Shown here piece by piece: positions 1-9,406 of a stretch of 64,000 nucleotides of DNA; within the stretch, counting starts at the first letter, position 1, and every line of letters begins with the position of its first letter. The stretch lies in the NCBI RefSeq assembly GCF_027213715.1, contig NZ_JAPWGM010000001.1:310001-374000 (forward strand), read 5' to 3'. Below the pieces are notes generated by a model that searched no databases, had not been told where the DNA came from, and worked only from the letters and a program-made list of their open reading frames with translations. This DNA is from Pedobacter punctiformis. Lineage in GTDB: Bacteria > Bacteroidota > Bacteroidia > Sphingobacteriales > Sphingobacteriaceae. A program made the position numbers and the translations under genes.

Positions 1-535
1 ATTGCTGACTATCGTATTTTGGTGCGAAATTACTTTGATGATAGCCCTGACCTGCCTGAGAATAAGGTACATCACCATAAAGATCGGTAAGACGTTCAAA
101 AATTAAGGCTTTCCATAAGCGGGCTACTTGCTGTACGTTGTTATATTTAGACTGGCCTTTTGTAAATTCAACTACATCTACAATAGGTTTAACCTGCTCT
201 GTGTAGGCGCCTACACTTGCATTTCCCCAATAGGCGGCGGTATAACCTTCGTTTAACAGGTACTTATCGCCTGCCCAATAACCAATAACCGTAGAAAGGC
301 CCTGCATCATGGTAGAAGAATAAATTAAATTTCCCCTCCAGGTATCATAAGCAAAATCGGTGCTGCCTGTATATGTTAACTGCGCTGTTGTTAATATATA
401 ATTGGGGTCAAAATTAGCCTGACTGTAGGCTACAGGATTGGTATTAATTTCTTCAAAATCTTTTGTACAACCCGAGCTAAGTAAAATACCTGCAAAAAGC
501 AGCGTGCTATATTTTTTTAATATGTTCGTTTTCAT
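1..535 (-). CDS. SusD/RagB-family outer-membrane lipoprotein, N-terminal part (cut by window edge)
   Basis: The frame runs leftward from an ATG at 535 and leaves the window open after about 178 codons. The N-terminus is a lipoprotein signal ending in a lipobox with Cys23 (LLSSGC), followed by text typical of the SusD/RagB family (EINTNP, then TTAQLTYTG). SusD proteins are surface lipoproteins that cap a SusC channel and bind the glycan or other ligand. The gene lies 18 bases after the STN-type SusC gene and is surely its partner. The substrate cannot be told from this part. The C-terminal two thirds are outside the window. Confidence 0.9.
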   Translation of the reverse strand, partial: MKTNILKKYSTLLFAGILLSSGCTKDFEEINTNPVAYSQANFDPNYILTTAQLTYTGSTDFAYDTWRGNLIYSSTMMQGLSTVIGYWAGDKYLLNEGYTAAYWGNASVGAYTEQVKPIVDVVEFTKGQSKYNNVQQVARLWKALIFERLTDLYGDVPYSQAGQGYHQSNFAPKYDSQQ

Positions 536-553
536 CGTTCTGTCTTTTTAAAA

Positions 554-3500
554 TTAAAACTTAACACTAAGGTTTACACCGAATGTTCTAACCGGTGGAA
601 CACCACCCAATTCCAATCCTGGGAATGTAGCATTGTAGCTGGATTCGGGATCAATATTATCCGTTTTCTTCATTAGGATAAATAGATTCCGGCCAACCAG
701 GCTTACATTTAAGCCCTGAATTTTGTTGTTAAACATTTTTGCCGGGAAATTGTAGCCCAGTGTCATCTGTCTGAATTTGATGAAACTTGCATCCTGAACA
801 AATTGCTTTGAAACGTTATTGGCAAAAGTACTGTAATAAGTTGCCGCATTTACACCCAATGCATCCCTGTTTTCAAGCGTTGCCTTATGTAAACCAAAAA
901 CGTAACCATAGTAATCAGTGGCTGAGAAAACTTTACCACCCCATTTACCATCAATTAAGAATGATAATATGATGCCTTTATAATTGAATTCATTATTCCA
1001 GCCGGCAAACCATTTATTATAAGCCGATCCGTAATCTACCAATGCACCTCTTTTTGGAATTCCGGCTGCATCAACCTGAATTTTTCCGGCTGCATCATAC
1101 AGATAATCGTATGCGGACACCTGTGCAGCCGCTTTGCCCGGAATATTTTGTAAAAAACCTACACCTGATCTTGAGGTAGCCAATAATTGTGAAGTCACAC
1201 CTTCTGCTAAGGAAAGTACTTTATTGGCATTATAAGAGGCATTTAAAGTAGAGGTCCAAATAAAATCTTTATCTTTCAGTACCTGTCCTGACAGCAATAG
1301 CTCATAACCTTTATTTTCGATTTCGCCTGAGTTTAACACAGCGCCGGCATAACCTGTGGTACTGGACGTGGTTACGAAAGAAATCTCGTCTTTAGATTTT
1401 TTCTTGTACCAGGTAAAATCTACATTTAAACGATCGCCAAAAAAGCGCATTTCCGTTCCAATCTCAAATTCGCTGGCCTTTGATGCTCTTAAAGATGCAT
1501 TCGGAATATTAACATTTGAAATGGTTCCGAGAGGTGCCCCATTTAAACTCTCACTTCTGAAACTATAAGCCAGTTGAGTTTGGTAAGGATCAGTTGCCTG
1601 TCCAACAATAGCATAACCGGCTCTCAATTTACCAAAACTTAAAAAGGACGGCTTCCATAATTCGGAGAATACGAATGATCCACTCACTGAAGGATAAAAA
1701 ACACTTAATTTATTATCTTTCCCTGGGGTGGCAAGTGTCGAAAACCAATCACTGCGGCCACTTCCTGTCAGGTAAAAAATATCTTTATAGGTAAATTCTA
1801 AAGTACCATAAACAGACTGTGTTTCTGATTCTGAAACAGAATAATTAACAGATTTATTCTTGGCATTAATAATATTGTAAACACCAAATACAGCAAAATC
1901 AGAGCCGTTGTTTGTAGTTTGATCTATGTGTGTTCTTCTGTAACTGGCCCCTAAATTTGGCGTTACCGTAAAATCTTCGTCTATCTTAAAAGATTTACCA
2001 ATTAATCCGTCTACATTAATATCCGAAAATTTGGTCGTCTGCTCAGCAATCTTTCCTGCAGGATAGTATGCAGTACCCGATGGAACAACATTTTTATACG
2101 TATCTGAATAAGCATCTCTGCCTGCCCGGCCTTGTAAAAACAAACCGTTATCAAAAGTATATTTCGCATTAAATGAGCTAATTAACCTATCACGTTTGGT
2201 ATTATTAATAAATTCTTCGGCTGCAAACCAGGGATTAGTTGCATAAGTATTGCCTTTATTATATGCAATTTCATTTCCACTGGCATCTTTCCAGGGTTTC
2301 AAGTCATTAATATTAACACTGGTTGGTAAAAATGCAGCATTGTAATTGGCATTACCCGCCCCATCAGAAAGCATAGGGCGGTTATTCGCCTGTTCCAAAA
2401 TATAATTGGCACGGGCATCAACAACCAGTCGTTTAACCGGATTAAATGTTCCCGTTAAATTAAAGGATTGTCTGTTTAAACCAGAATTAGGGACCACCGA
2501 TGTATTGTGTACATCATTTGCTGAAAAACGGATTGTTCCACCATCAAAGGTCTTATTTAAAGCGATGGTATTTGTCCAGGTTCCTCCTGTTTTATAAAAA
2601 TTTTCAATATTGTCTTTTTGAGCTACATACGGTCTGGATATCCCATCAAACTGAACCACATTTGATCCGTCTAATTTAGCCCCCCAGCTTGATCCACCCG
2701 AAGGGCCTACCGATACCACATCAGCTGGCTTTATTCCATTGGCCCCCTGACCATAAACATATTGCCAGTCGGTTCTGTCCATGACCTGTTCGGCAACATA
2801 ATTCGTATTAAACTCGATGCTGTTGCCCTTACCGCTTTTTGTTGTAATTAATATTACACCAGCTTTTGCCCGATAGCCATATAGTGCTGATGCGGCCGCT
2901 CCTTTTAATACAGAAATACTTTCGATATCGTCAGGATTTAAATTTCCTACAGCATCACCTAAATCAGGGGCGTTATCCCATTGACTGCCCGAATTACCAT
3001 TCGGGTTAAGGTTATTTAAACCTGTAGGTTTATTTTCCATTGGCACCCCATTAATCACATACAATGGTTGATTGGTTTGACTTAAACTGGATACCCCACG
3101 GATAATAACACTGCTTGCAGCACCTGCCCCACCAGCTGTAGAACTTATATCCAAACCGGCAACTTTACCAACCAAAGAGTTGACTACATTATTTTCTCTG
3201 GCTTGTGTTAACGATTCTCCGTTAACCTGCGTTACCGAATAGCCTAAAGCTCTTCTTTCTTTTTTGATGCCCAATGCAGTAACCACTACATCTGTTAACT
3301 GTTTAGTATCCTCCGTTAAAACAATTTGCAGGCTGGTTTGCGTACCAATTGGAACTTCACGGGTTTGAAAACCTGCATAAGAAACGACTAATATGGCATT
3401 TTCGGGGGCATTTAAGGTAAATTTGCCGTTTATATCAGAAGATGTTCCAATACCGGTACCTTTTACGCGGATAGTTGCGCCGGGTAATGTACCGCCTTGT

Positions 3501-3898
3501 GCATCTTTAATTACCCCGCTTATGGGTACTTCTTTATTCCGGCTTATTACAATCAGGCCACCGTCTGAAATTGAATATTTTAAATTTGTTTTGTTTAAAA
3601 TTGCAGCTAAAACATCAGTAACCAAAGTATTGGTTACGGTGATGCTTACATCCTTGTTTACGGGAACATAAGACGAGCTATAAACAAAATGATAACTGCT
3701 TTGCTGTTCTATAATCTGTAAAACTCTCGCCAGCTTTGTTTTCTTTACATCAAGAGAAATTTTTTCCTGAGAAAAAACTGATGCTGAAACATTGAGGCAA
3801 GTAATGAGAACCATAATACAGACTAGTTTCATTAGCATGATGAATTTTAAAAACGTCCTGAATCCAGACCGCTCTTGCAGTAAGTAATAATAAATCAT
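554..3898 (-). CDS. SusC/RagA-type TonB-dependent outer-membrane transporter with STN signalling domain
   Basis: This 1114-residue protein starts with a long basic/hydrophobic leader ending near FSQ (about residue 44). An STN (secretin/TonB short N-terminal) domain follows at about 45-115, a carboxypeptidase-regulatory-like beta-sandwich at about 125-205, a TonB plug at about 215-350 (VVTALGIKKE, then VSSLSQTNQPLYVINGVP) and a beta-barrel to the C-terminus. STN domains signal ligand occupancy to a FecR-type anti-sigma factor, and such a gene lies just upstream with an ECF sigma factor. It is the import channel partner of the SusD at 1-535. The first ATG is used; a start at the internal MLMKL is also possible. 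The substrate is unknown. Confidence 0.95.
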   Translation of the reverse strand: MIYYYLLQERSGFRTFLKFIMLMKLVCIMVLITCLNVSASVFSQEKISLDVKKTKLARVLQIIEQQSSYHFVYSSSYVPVNKDVSITVTNTLVTDVLAAILNKTNLKYSISDGGLIVISRNKEVPISGVIKDAQGGTLPGATIRVKGTGIGTSSDINGKFTLNAPENAILVVSYAGFQTREVPIGTQTSLQIVLTEDTKQLTDVVVTALGIKKERRALGYSVTQVNGESLTQARENNVVNSLVGKVAGLDISSTAGGAGAASSVIIRGVSSLSQTNQPLYVINGVPMENKPTGLNNLNPNGNSGSQWDNAPDLGDAVGNLNPDDIESISVLKGAAASALYGYRAKAGVILITTKSGKGNSIEFNTNYVAEQVMDRTDWQYVYGQGANGIKPADVVSVGPSGGSSWGAKLDGSNVVQFDGISRPYVAQKDNIENFYKTGGTWTNTIALNKTFDGGTIRFSANDVHNTSVVPNSGLNRQSFNLTGTFNPVKRLVVDARANYILEQANNRPMLSDGAGNANYNAAFLPTSVNINDLKPWKDASGNEIAYNKGNTYATNPWFAAEEFINNTKRDRLISSFNAKYTFDNGLFLQGRAGRDAYSDTYKNVVPSGTAYYPAGKIAEQTTKFSDINVDGLIGKSFKIDEDFTVTPNLGASYRRTHIDQTTNNGSDFAVFGVYNIINAKNKSVNYSVSESETQSVYGTLEFTYKDIFYLTGSGRSDWFSTLATPGKDNKLSVFYPSVSGSFVFSELWKPSFLSFGKLRAGYAIVGQATDPYQTQLAYSFRSESLNGAPLGTISNVNIPNASLRASKASEFEIGTEMRFFGDRLNVDFTWYKKKSKDEISFVTTSSTTGYAGAVLNSGEIENKGYELLLSGQVLKDKDFIWTSTLNASYNANKVLSLAEGVTSQLLATSRSGVGFLQNIPGKAAAQVSAYDYLYDAAGKIQVDAAGIPKRGALVDYGSAYNKWFAGWNNEFNYKGIILSFLIDGKWGGKVFSATDYYGYVFGLHKATLENRDALGVNAATYYSTFANNVSKQFVQDASFIKFRQMTLGYNFPAKMFNNKIQGLNVSLVGRNLFILMKKTDNIDPESSYNATFPGLELGGVPPVRTFGVNLSVKF

Positions 3899-3927
3899 AT
3901 TTTTGTTTTTTTGGTTGCGTAGTTATC

Positions 3928-3958
3928 TGACAGCGATCTGTTTGCGCATGAGCTGTCA
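3928..3958. promoter_or_regulatory. Inverted repeat TGACAGC-N17-GCTGTCA upstream of STN-SusC gene
   Basis: TGACAGC at 3928-3934 and GCTGTCA at 3952-3958 are perfect inverse copies with 17 bases between them, 30 bases before the SusC start. It could be a protein-binding site or a leader hairpin. Its position, between FecR and the transporter that the ECF sigma factor probably controls, suggests a regulatory role. Function is inferred. Confidence 0.45.
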
Positions 3959-3982
3959 TATTAATTGATCAAAAAAGAATTT

Positions 3983-4010
3983 AAAGGGCGGTGCGTCAAC
4001 ACCGTCCTTT
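3983..4010 (-). terminator. Intergenic hairpin after FecR gene
   Basis: An 11-pair stem (AAAGG-g-CGGTG with CACCG-t-CCTTT, one G-T pair) with a 6-base loop lies just past the FecR stop. On the minus strand it is followed by an AT-rich stretch with a run of six T about ten bases later, so it is an imperfect terminator or attenuator. It would separate the sigma/FecR transcript from the SusC/SusD transcript. Confidence 0.5.
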
Positions 4011-4015
4011 TTTTC

Positions 4016-5077
4016 TTACTTCGATATGGTTACTTCATTCCCTTTTATCTCATATTTAAAGTTTTCTACATTTTGTAATGCTTTTAAGGCTTCTTCTAAA
4101 GTTTCGTGACTAAATGTTGCTGTAAACCGGTATTTTTCTATGCCGGGATTGGTAAAATGAATCTTGACATCAAACCATTTTTCTAAAGCACCTTTGATTT
4201 CGGCAAAATCCTGATCATAAATTTCAATCTTTCCTTTTGTCCAGGCTGTTTCTACAATAGAACTGTCTTTTATCAGGGTATAGTGATTAATGGTTATTTC
4301 AGGGTGCCCCGGCGTTGACTTTAACACCTTTTGATTTTCCTGCACAGGAGCAATTTTGTAAAAGGTAACTTTCTGACTTGGTTTCAAGGTAATCATTCCA
4401 CCATTACCGCTTACTGCTTCCATGGTAATTAAACCTCTGATTAAAGTTGCCTCAGAAGTATTTTCGTCTGCATAGGCTTTAACATTAAAGGCTGTGCCTA
4501 AAACATTAATTTCAAAATCTTCGGTGTGTACTTTAAATGGCTTGTCTTTATTGTGTACCACATCAAAAAAGGCTTCTCCGGTTAATTTTACTTCTCTAAG
4601 CTTATCATTAAAATCGGCACCAATGGATAGGGAGCTTTTTGCATTAAGCAATACCACCGAACCATCAGGAAGCGAAACTTTCTTACGTTCACCGCCTTTT
4701 GTGCTAAACACCTGTGCTTTTAGTTCGGTATGTACAGTTTTATCCAAACTATAATTGCGATATAAAAAAGCGATACCTGCAATTAAAATTATAGCCGCAG
4801 CTATTTTTAGCCAGGTGTAATTTTTATAAACTTTTAGCGGCTTATCTGAATTAAAATCTTTTTTAAAGGTATCGAACTGGTGATTTAGAGGTCGCTTATT
4901 ACCGCTCAGAATGATGAACAACCTTTTGGCTTCCATAATTACATTTTCCTGTTCGGGATGGGTTTTAATGTATTTTTCCCAATAGTCCGTACAAAGTTGA
5001 TCTGTACCCGAACAGTATAACTGAAAAGTATTATCAACAAGAAAGTCTTCTGCGTTGAATTGACTTCGATCGATCAT
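4016..5077 (-). CDS. FecR-family anti-sigma factor
   Basis: The protein has 353 residues: a cytoplasmic N-terminal part (about 1-84), one membrane segment at about 85-105 (IAAAIILIAGIAFLYR), a periplasmic FecR domain (about 120-235, including GGERKKVSLPDGSVVLLNAKS) and a C-terminal DUF4974-like domain that meets the STN domain of the transporter. It holds the ECF sigma factor inactive until the loaded SusC signals. It lies 146 bases after the sigma gene and 117 bases before the SusC gene, the usual order of these units in Bacteroidota. The system's ligand is unknown. Confidence 0.93.
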   Translation of the reverse strand: MIDRSQFNAEDFLVDNTFQLYCSGTDQLCTDYWEKYIKTHPEQENVIMEAKRLFIILSGNKRPLNHQFDTFKKDFNSDKPLKVYKNYTWLKIAAAIILIAGIAFLYRNYSLDKTVHTELKAQVFSTKGGERKKVSLPDGSVVLLNAKSSLSIGADFNDKLREVKLTGEAFFDVVHNKDKPFKVHTEDFEINVLGTAFNVKAYADENTSEATLIRGLITMEAVSGNGGMITLKPSQKVTFYKIAPVQENQKVLKSTPGHPEITINHYTLIKDSSIVETAWTKGKIEIYDQDFAEIKGALEKWFDVKIHFTNPGIEKYRFTATFSHETLEEALKALQNVENFKYEIKGNEVTISK

Positions 5078-5223
5078 TATTATTTGGCTTTTATATATCA
5101 GTGCCCAAAAGTTTTACTTTTTCCTAAAGAAATTTTAACTTTTTTTAATACGGATTGATTTCTGTTAAAAATCACAGAGAAAATGGGGTTTGAACTGCTT
5201 TTTAAATAAAAACGGGTAAGAGA

Positions 5224-5778
5224 TTAAGCTTTAAGTTCTTTTCTTAAAACTTTAAGCGCATCATAAATGGTATTATAGGCTGTTTTAATGGTTTGCTTGG
5301 TTTGTTCTGCAATTTGTTCGTAACTCAAACCATCAAAAAATTTAAGATGGATTAATTGTTTTTGACGAAAGGTGAGTTTATCCAGTGCATTTTTAAGCTG
5401 AAAGCGAACCAACTCATCACTTTGTACTTTCACGATAAATTCTTCATAACTCATTTCCATCCAGTCGCCTTCTGCGCCAGCATTATACAAAGCATCATTC
5501 AGCTTACGCTTTCTTTCCATAATACGGAGCAGTTTGCGTTTTAAGAAGGTTCTCAGGTAGGCTTCAACATTATCAACACGGTTTAGTGTTTCATGTTTTT
5601 CCCAGATAGTCGTAAAAACAAGATCAGTGGCTTCACTTGAAATATCGGCATCAGCACAAACGCGGATTCCAAAATTAACGAGAGGATAATAAAGTTCTCT
5701 GTATAAATCAAAAAATGCATCCTTATCGCTGGCACGTAATCGTTCCCATAATAAGTGATGCGTTAATTTGTTATTCAT
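5224..5778 (-). CDS. ECF RNA polymerase sigma factor (FecI-like, paired with FecR)
   Basis: The protein has 184 residues. Region 2 lies at about 18-85 (DLVFTTIWEKHETLNRVDNV) and region 4 at about 120-180 (ALDKLTFRQKQLIHLKFFDG, then SYEQIAEQTKQTIKTAYNTI). It is the sigma factor partner of the FecR gene next door and should direct transcription of the SusC/SusD genes downstream when the transporter is occupied. It belongs to the group typically linked to SusC, not to the housekeeping-type ECF factor at 41015-41548. Confidence 0.93.
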   Translation of the reverse strand: MNNKLTHHLLWERLRASDKDAFFDLYRELYYPLVNFGIRVCADADISSEATDLVFTTIWEKHETLNRVDNVEAYLRTFLKRKLLRIMERKRKLNDALYNAGAEGDWMEMSYEEFIVKVQSDELVRFQLKNALDKLTFRQKQLIHLKFFDGLSYEQIAEQTKQTIKTAYNTIYDALKVLRKELKA

Positions 5779-5904
5779 TTTTTAATTAGAGATTAAGGCA
5801 ATATTAACTAAAATCAGTCAAAATATTAACGCTAATCAAAATTAAAAGGCAGAAATTTAATAACTGCTTTTTAAAAAACATTAGATCATACCAATTAAAC
5901 GATC

Positions 5905-7788
5905 CTATTTCAAAGCCACTTTACTAAAAATATGATACTCTCCAGGGGCCAGCGTTGCGGTGTATGTACTTGAAGTTAAATTAACATTGCTACCGAAAGC
6001 ATCAATCCAGTTACCTGAGGCACCAAAATCAATATTTGCAGGTTGCGGTACCACATCAAAATTGCCAACCACAAAAACGGTGTTTGCAGCTTCTGTAAGT
6101 TTAATATACTTTATTCCACCAGTTAAGTTATAGGTTGAGCTTGTTGAATTAAAAATAGTATTATTCTTTTTTAACTTAATTAGTTTGCTGTAAACGTCAT
6201 ATAAGGCTTTTCTATTTACATCAGTAAAATAGTCCCACTTAATTGGTTTTTCTCCCGTTCTCCCATTAAAATCAATGCTGATATCGTAACCAAGTTCTCC
6301 AAATTGCCAGATCATTTTTGGCCCGGGTATACTCAACATAAATGTTGCTGCCATTTCTTGTCTTTTTAATGATGTTGGTAAATTTGCTTTAATCACATAA
6401 TTACCAGAAGCATTGCCATAAGTTATATTTTTAAAGTTCAGGCGTTCTTCGTCGTGGCTTTCAATATAACCTACCAAATGATCTGATTTACTAAAACCAT
6501 GTTTGGCATAAAAACCCCATGAAAAATCAGAATTACCTAACCAGCCCATGGTTGCTTCGTTCATATTATAATTCATATTGTTCCAAAGCATCATACCCTC
6601 GTCAGCTAAAACCTTTTCCTCTGTTGCATCAGCAAAGTGCTCTAAAATCACATAAAAATTATTAGGATCTATGCTTTTTATATAATTGTTATACTCCTTC
6701 CATATGGCAACTCTGCCCGCATCGTAAGCAGCAAATGAAGCATCATCTGCAGATACTTTTTGCGTAAAGCCTTTTGAAAGATCGAAACGGAAACCATCAA
6801 TTTTATATTGCTGCATCCAGAATTTCATTACGTTTTTAGCAAAATATTTTGTTGCTGCGCTTTCATGATTAAAATCGTAACCAACATTGTAGGGGTGTTT
6901 GGCATCAATGTTAAACCATGGACTATCGGATGTTGGCTTTTTACCATCAAAGTACAATTGAACCATCGGCGATTGCCCGAAAGAATGATTTAAAACCATA
7001 TCCATAATTACAGCAATGCCTCTGCCATGGCACTCATCAATAAAATTTTGAAGCGCAGTTTTAGTTCCGTAATATTTGTCGGGCGCAAAATAAAAGGAAG
7101 GATTATAACCCCAGCTTAAATTTCCTTCAAATTCATTTACCGGCATTAATTCAATGGCATTAATGCCCAAATTACTTAAATAATCCAGTTTTGCTAAAGT
7201 AGAAGCGTAATTATGATCGCTTGTAAAATCTCTTACCAGCAATTCATAAATTACCAAATTACTTTTATCAGGGCGGGTAAAGCTGGTATTTTTCCAGGTA
7301 TACACAGGCTGATTGGCTTGCATAACACTTACAATTCCTGAGGTTTTTCCGGTTGGATAAGCTTTTAAATTTGGATAGGTAGCTACAGCAATATATTTAT
7401 CGTTGTCGGCATCAAGAATTTTCTCGCAGTATGGATCAGCAACCTTTAAGGTTTCATTAACCAAAAACTGATAGGCATATTCAGTAGCCGGGTTAAGGTT
7501 ATCAACCTGGATCCACCAATAATTCCCATCGCTTGTTTTTTTCATTATACCGGCAGAAGATGACCAGTTATTAAACTCTCCAATTAATGAAACTGAAGTT
7601 TTACCGGGTGCATATAAAGTTACAATGGCAGAAGTGCCATTATTTATAAACGCCACTCCATCTTTAGCACCTGCGGGCAATTCGGTTGAAGGCGAAACGG
7701 GATCAGTAATTGGATCGTCGGTTTTTACTTTTTTACAGGCACTATTCAAAACTGTAATAAACAGCAGGAAGTAAATCATCTTTTTCAT
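5905..7788 (-). CDS. GH13 alpha-amylase lipoprotein (SusG-like role), with N-terminal CBM48/E-set domain
   Basis: The 627-residue protein has a lipobox with Cys18, then an immunoglobulin-like CBM48/E-set module (about 45-135, with LIGEFNNWSSSAG) and a GH13 barrel from about 175. The catalytic residues are visible: nucleophile D336 in GFRFD, acid/base E383 in VILEH, and D446 in ESHDEE. As a lipoprotein it is the best candidate for the surface enzyme that makes the first cuts in starch, although surface exposure cannot be proved from sequence. It is the last gene of the maltodextrin locus, 127 bases after the MFS transporter gene. Confidence 0.93.
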   Translation of the reverse strand: MKKMIYFLLFITVLNSACKKVKTDDPITDPVSPSTELPAGAKDGVAFINNGTSAIVTLYAPGKTSVSLIGEFNNWSSSAGIMKKTSDGNYWWIQVDNLNPATEYAYQFLVNETLKVADPYCEKILDADNDKYIAVATYPNLKAYPTGKTSGIVSVMQANQPVYTWKNTSFTRPDKSNLVIYELLVRDFTSDHNYASTLAKLDYLSNLGINAIELMPVNEFEGNLSWGYNPSFYFAPDKYYGTKTALQNFIDECHGRGIAVIMDMVLNHSFGQSPMVQLYFDGKKPTSDSPWFNIDAKHPYNVGYDFNHESAATKYFAKNVMKFWMQQYKIDGFRFDLSKGFTQKVSADDASFAAYDAGRVAIWKEYNNYIKSIDPNNFYVILEHFADATEEKVLADEGMMLWNNMNYNMNEATMGWLGNSDFSWGFYAKHGFSKSDHLVGYIESHDEERLNFKNITYGNASGNYVIKANLPTSLKRQEMAATFMLSIPGPKMIWQFGELGYDISIDFNGRTGEKPIKWDYFTDVNRKALYDVYSKLIKLKKNNTIFNSTSSTYNLTGGIKYIKLTEAANTVFVVGNFDVVPQPANIDFGASGNWIDAFGSNVNLTSSTYTATLAPGEYHIFSKVALK

Positions 7789-7915
7789 GGCATTGATTTG
7801 GTTAGATTTTAAGGCAATACAATTTCCCTACGGCCAACTTTACAGATCGATAATGACAAATAATTAAGTAGGTGATGAAGAATTATCCGGATTTAACCGG
7901 GCAATATTTATTTTG

Positions 7916-9292
7916 TTAAACCGGCCTGCCTTCTTCTACTTCCAGCCTCGCCGTTAAAGTTTCGTCAGTTTTTTTAGGTTCGCGAATAAATAAATAGCAA
8001 ATTATTGCAGCAATTATCATCAATCCTCCGCCAAGCTGTACAGCCAAAAGTCTGTCGTTATTTAAAACATTACGCATTAACCAGCCAAAGCCCAGTGATG
8101 CAATAATTTCGGGCAATACAATAAAAAAGTTGAAAATTCCCATGTAAATACCAATTTTATCTTTAGGCAACGCACCGCTTAACATGGCATAGGGCATAGA
8201 GAGAATACTTGCCCAGGCAATTCCAACACCTGTCATACACAAATAAAGCATATTTTTATCGTATACCCAGGCCACACTAATTAAACCTATGGCTCCGCAA
8301 ATTAAACAAAGGGCATGTGTAGTTTTGCGACCGAGTGCATCGGCAATTTTTGGCAAAACCAATGCAAAAAGAAAGGTGATTACGCTGTAATAAGCTAATG
8401 TTAAACTGCCAAAATCTGCACCCTGTGCATAAACTGGATCGCTGGCATCTTTACCGCCAAATACATTTACGGCAACAGCAGTGGTATAATAAAACCACAT
8501 TAAAAATAAGCCCGGCCAGGTAAAAAACTGAACTAAAGAAACAATCTGCATTCTTTTAGGCATGTTTCTTAATGCACTGAATATTTCTTTGGCACCTCCA
8601 CCAAAGCCCTTATTACTTTCTAAAACTTTTTCCTTAAAATCAACATCTTGCGGTGGATACTCTTTAGTGGTAAAAACCGTCCATAAAACTGCTGCAAGAA
8701 AGAAAAATGCACCGATATAGAATGAAAACTTAACATTTTCAGGGATATTGCCCTGATCTGCGGTATTGGTTAAATGGAAAACGTTATTCATGATCCAGGG
8801 TAGTGAAGAAGCTACGCTTCCGCCTAAACCAATCATCATACTCTGCATAATAAAACCACGGTTTACCTGGCTATCCGGTAACTTATCCGTAACAAAGGCC
8901 CTGAAAGGTTCCATTGCAATGTTTCCAAAAACATCCAGAATCCAAAGTAATCCTGCAGCCATCCACAAAACACTGCTATGTGGCATAAATATCAAAGCAA
9001 TACTGCTTACAATGGCACCAATTAGAAAATAAGGTCTTCTTCTGCCCCATTTTGGATGCCAGGTACGATCGCTTAAATAACCAATAATGGGTTGTACTAA
9101 AAGACCCGTTAAAGGAGCGGCCAAAAACAATAAAGGAACCTGATCGGGATTGGCACCAAGATTTTCGTAAATACGGCCCATATTGGCACGCTGCAAATCC
9201 CAGCCAAATTGTATCCCGAAAAAACCCACACTCATATTAATAATTTGGACCAGTGTTAGCTTCGGATTTTCAAATATTGTTTTCAAACTCAT
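7916..9292 (-). CDS. MFS sugar transporter (SLC45/GPH-like), probable maltose/maltodextrin importer
   Basis: This 458-residue membrane protein has about 12 hydrophobic segments. Early motifs match sucrose/maltose-type carriers: FGWDLQRANMGRIYENLG at about 28-45 and GYLSDRTWHPKWGRRRPYF after the second helix. In this locus it should carry maltose or short maltodextrins over the inner membrane to the GH65 phosphorylase. It sits between two GH13 genes on the same strand, 114 bases after the upstream one. Confidence 0.9.
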   Translation of the reverse strand: MSLKTIFENPKLTLVQIINMSVGFFGIQFGWDLQRANMGRIYENLGANPDQVPLLFLAAPLTGLLVQPIIGYLSDRTWHPKWGRRRPYFLIGAIVSSIALIFMPHSSVLWMAAGLLWILDVFGNIAMEPFRAFVTDKLPDSQVNRGFIMQSMMIGLGGSVASSLPWIMNNVFHLTNTADQGNIPENVKFSFYIGAFFFLAAVLWTVFTTKEYPPQDVDFKEKVLESNKGFGGGAKEIFSALRNMPKRMQIVSLVQFFTWPGLFLMWFYYTTAVAVNVFGGKDASDPVYAQGADFGSLTLAYYSVITFLFALVLPKIADALGRKTTHALCLICGAIGLISVAWVYDKNMLYLCMTGVGIAWASILSMPYAMLSGALPKDKIGIYMGIFNFFIVLPEIIASLGFGWLMRNVLNNDRLLAVQLGGGLMIIAAIICYLFIREPKKTDETLTARLEVEEGRPV

Positions 9293-9406
9293 TTTATTTG
9301 GTTTAGTTTTTTTATTAACCTCATAAGATATTTAAATCATACAAGATTTATTTTTAATCACAACACAATTACACAAAGCATAATTGCAAAGAGGTTCAAA
9401 GTTTAA

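Noticed and set aside
3393-3671. Plus-strand frame inside the STN-SusC gene, and many similar frames opposite long genes
   Set aside because: They mirror the codon pattern of the real minus-strand genes and show no family features.
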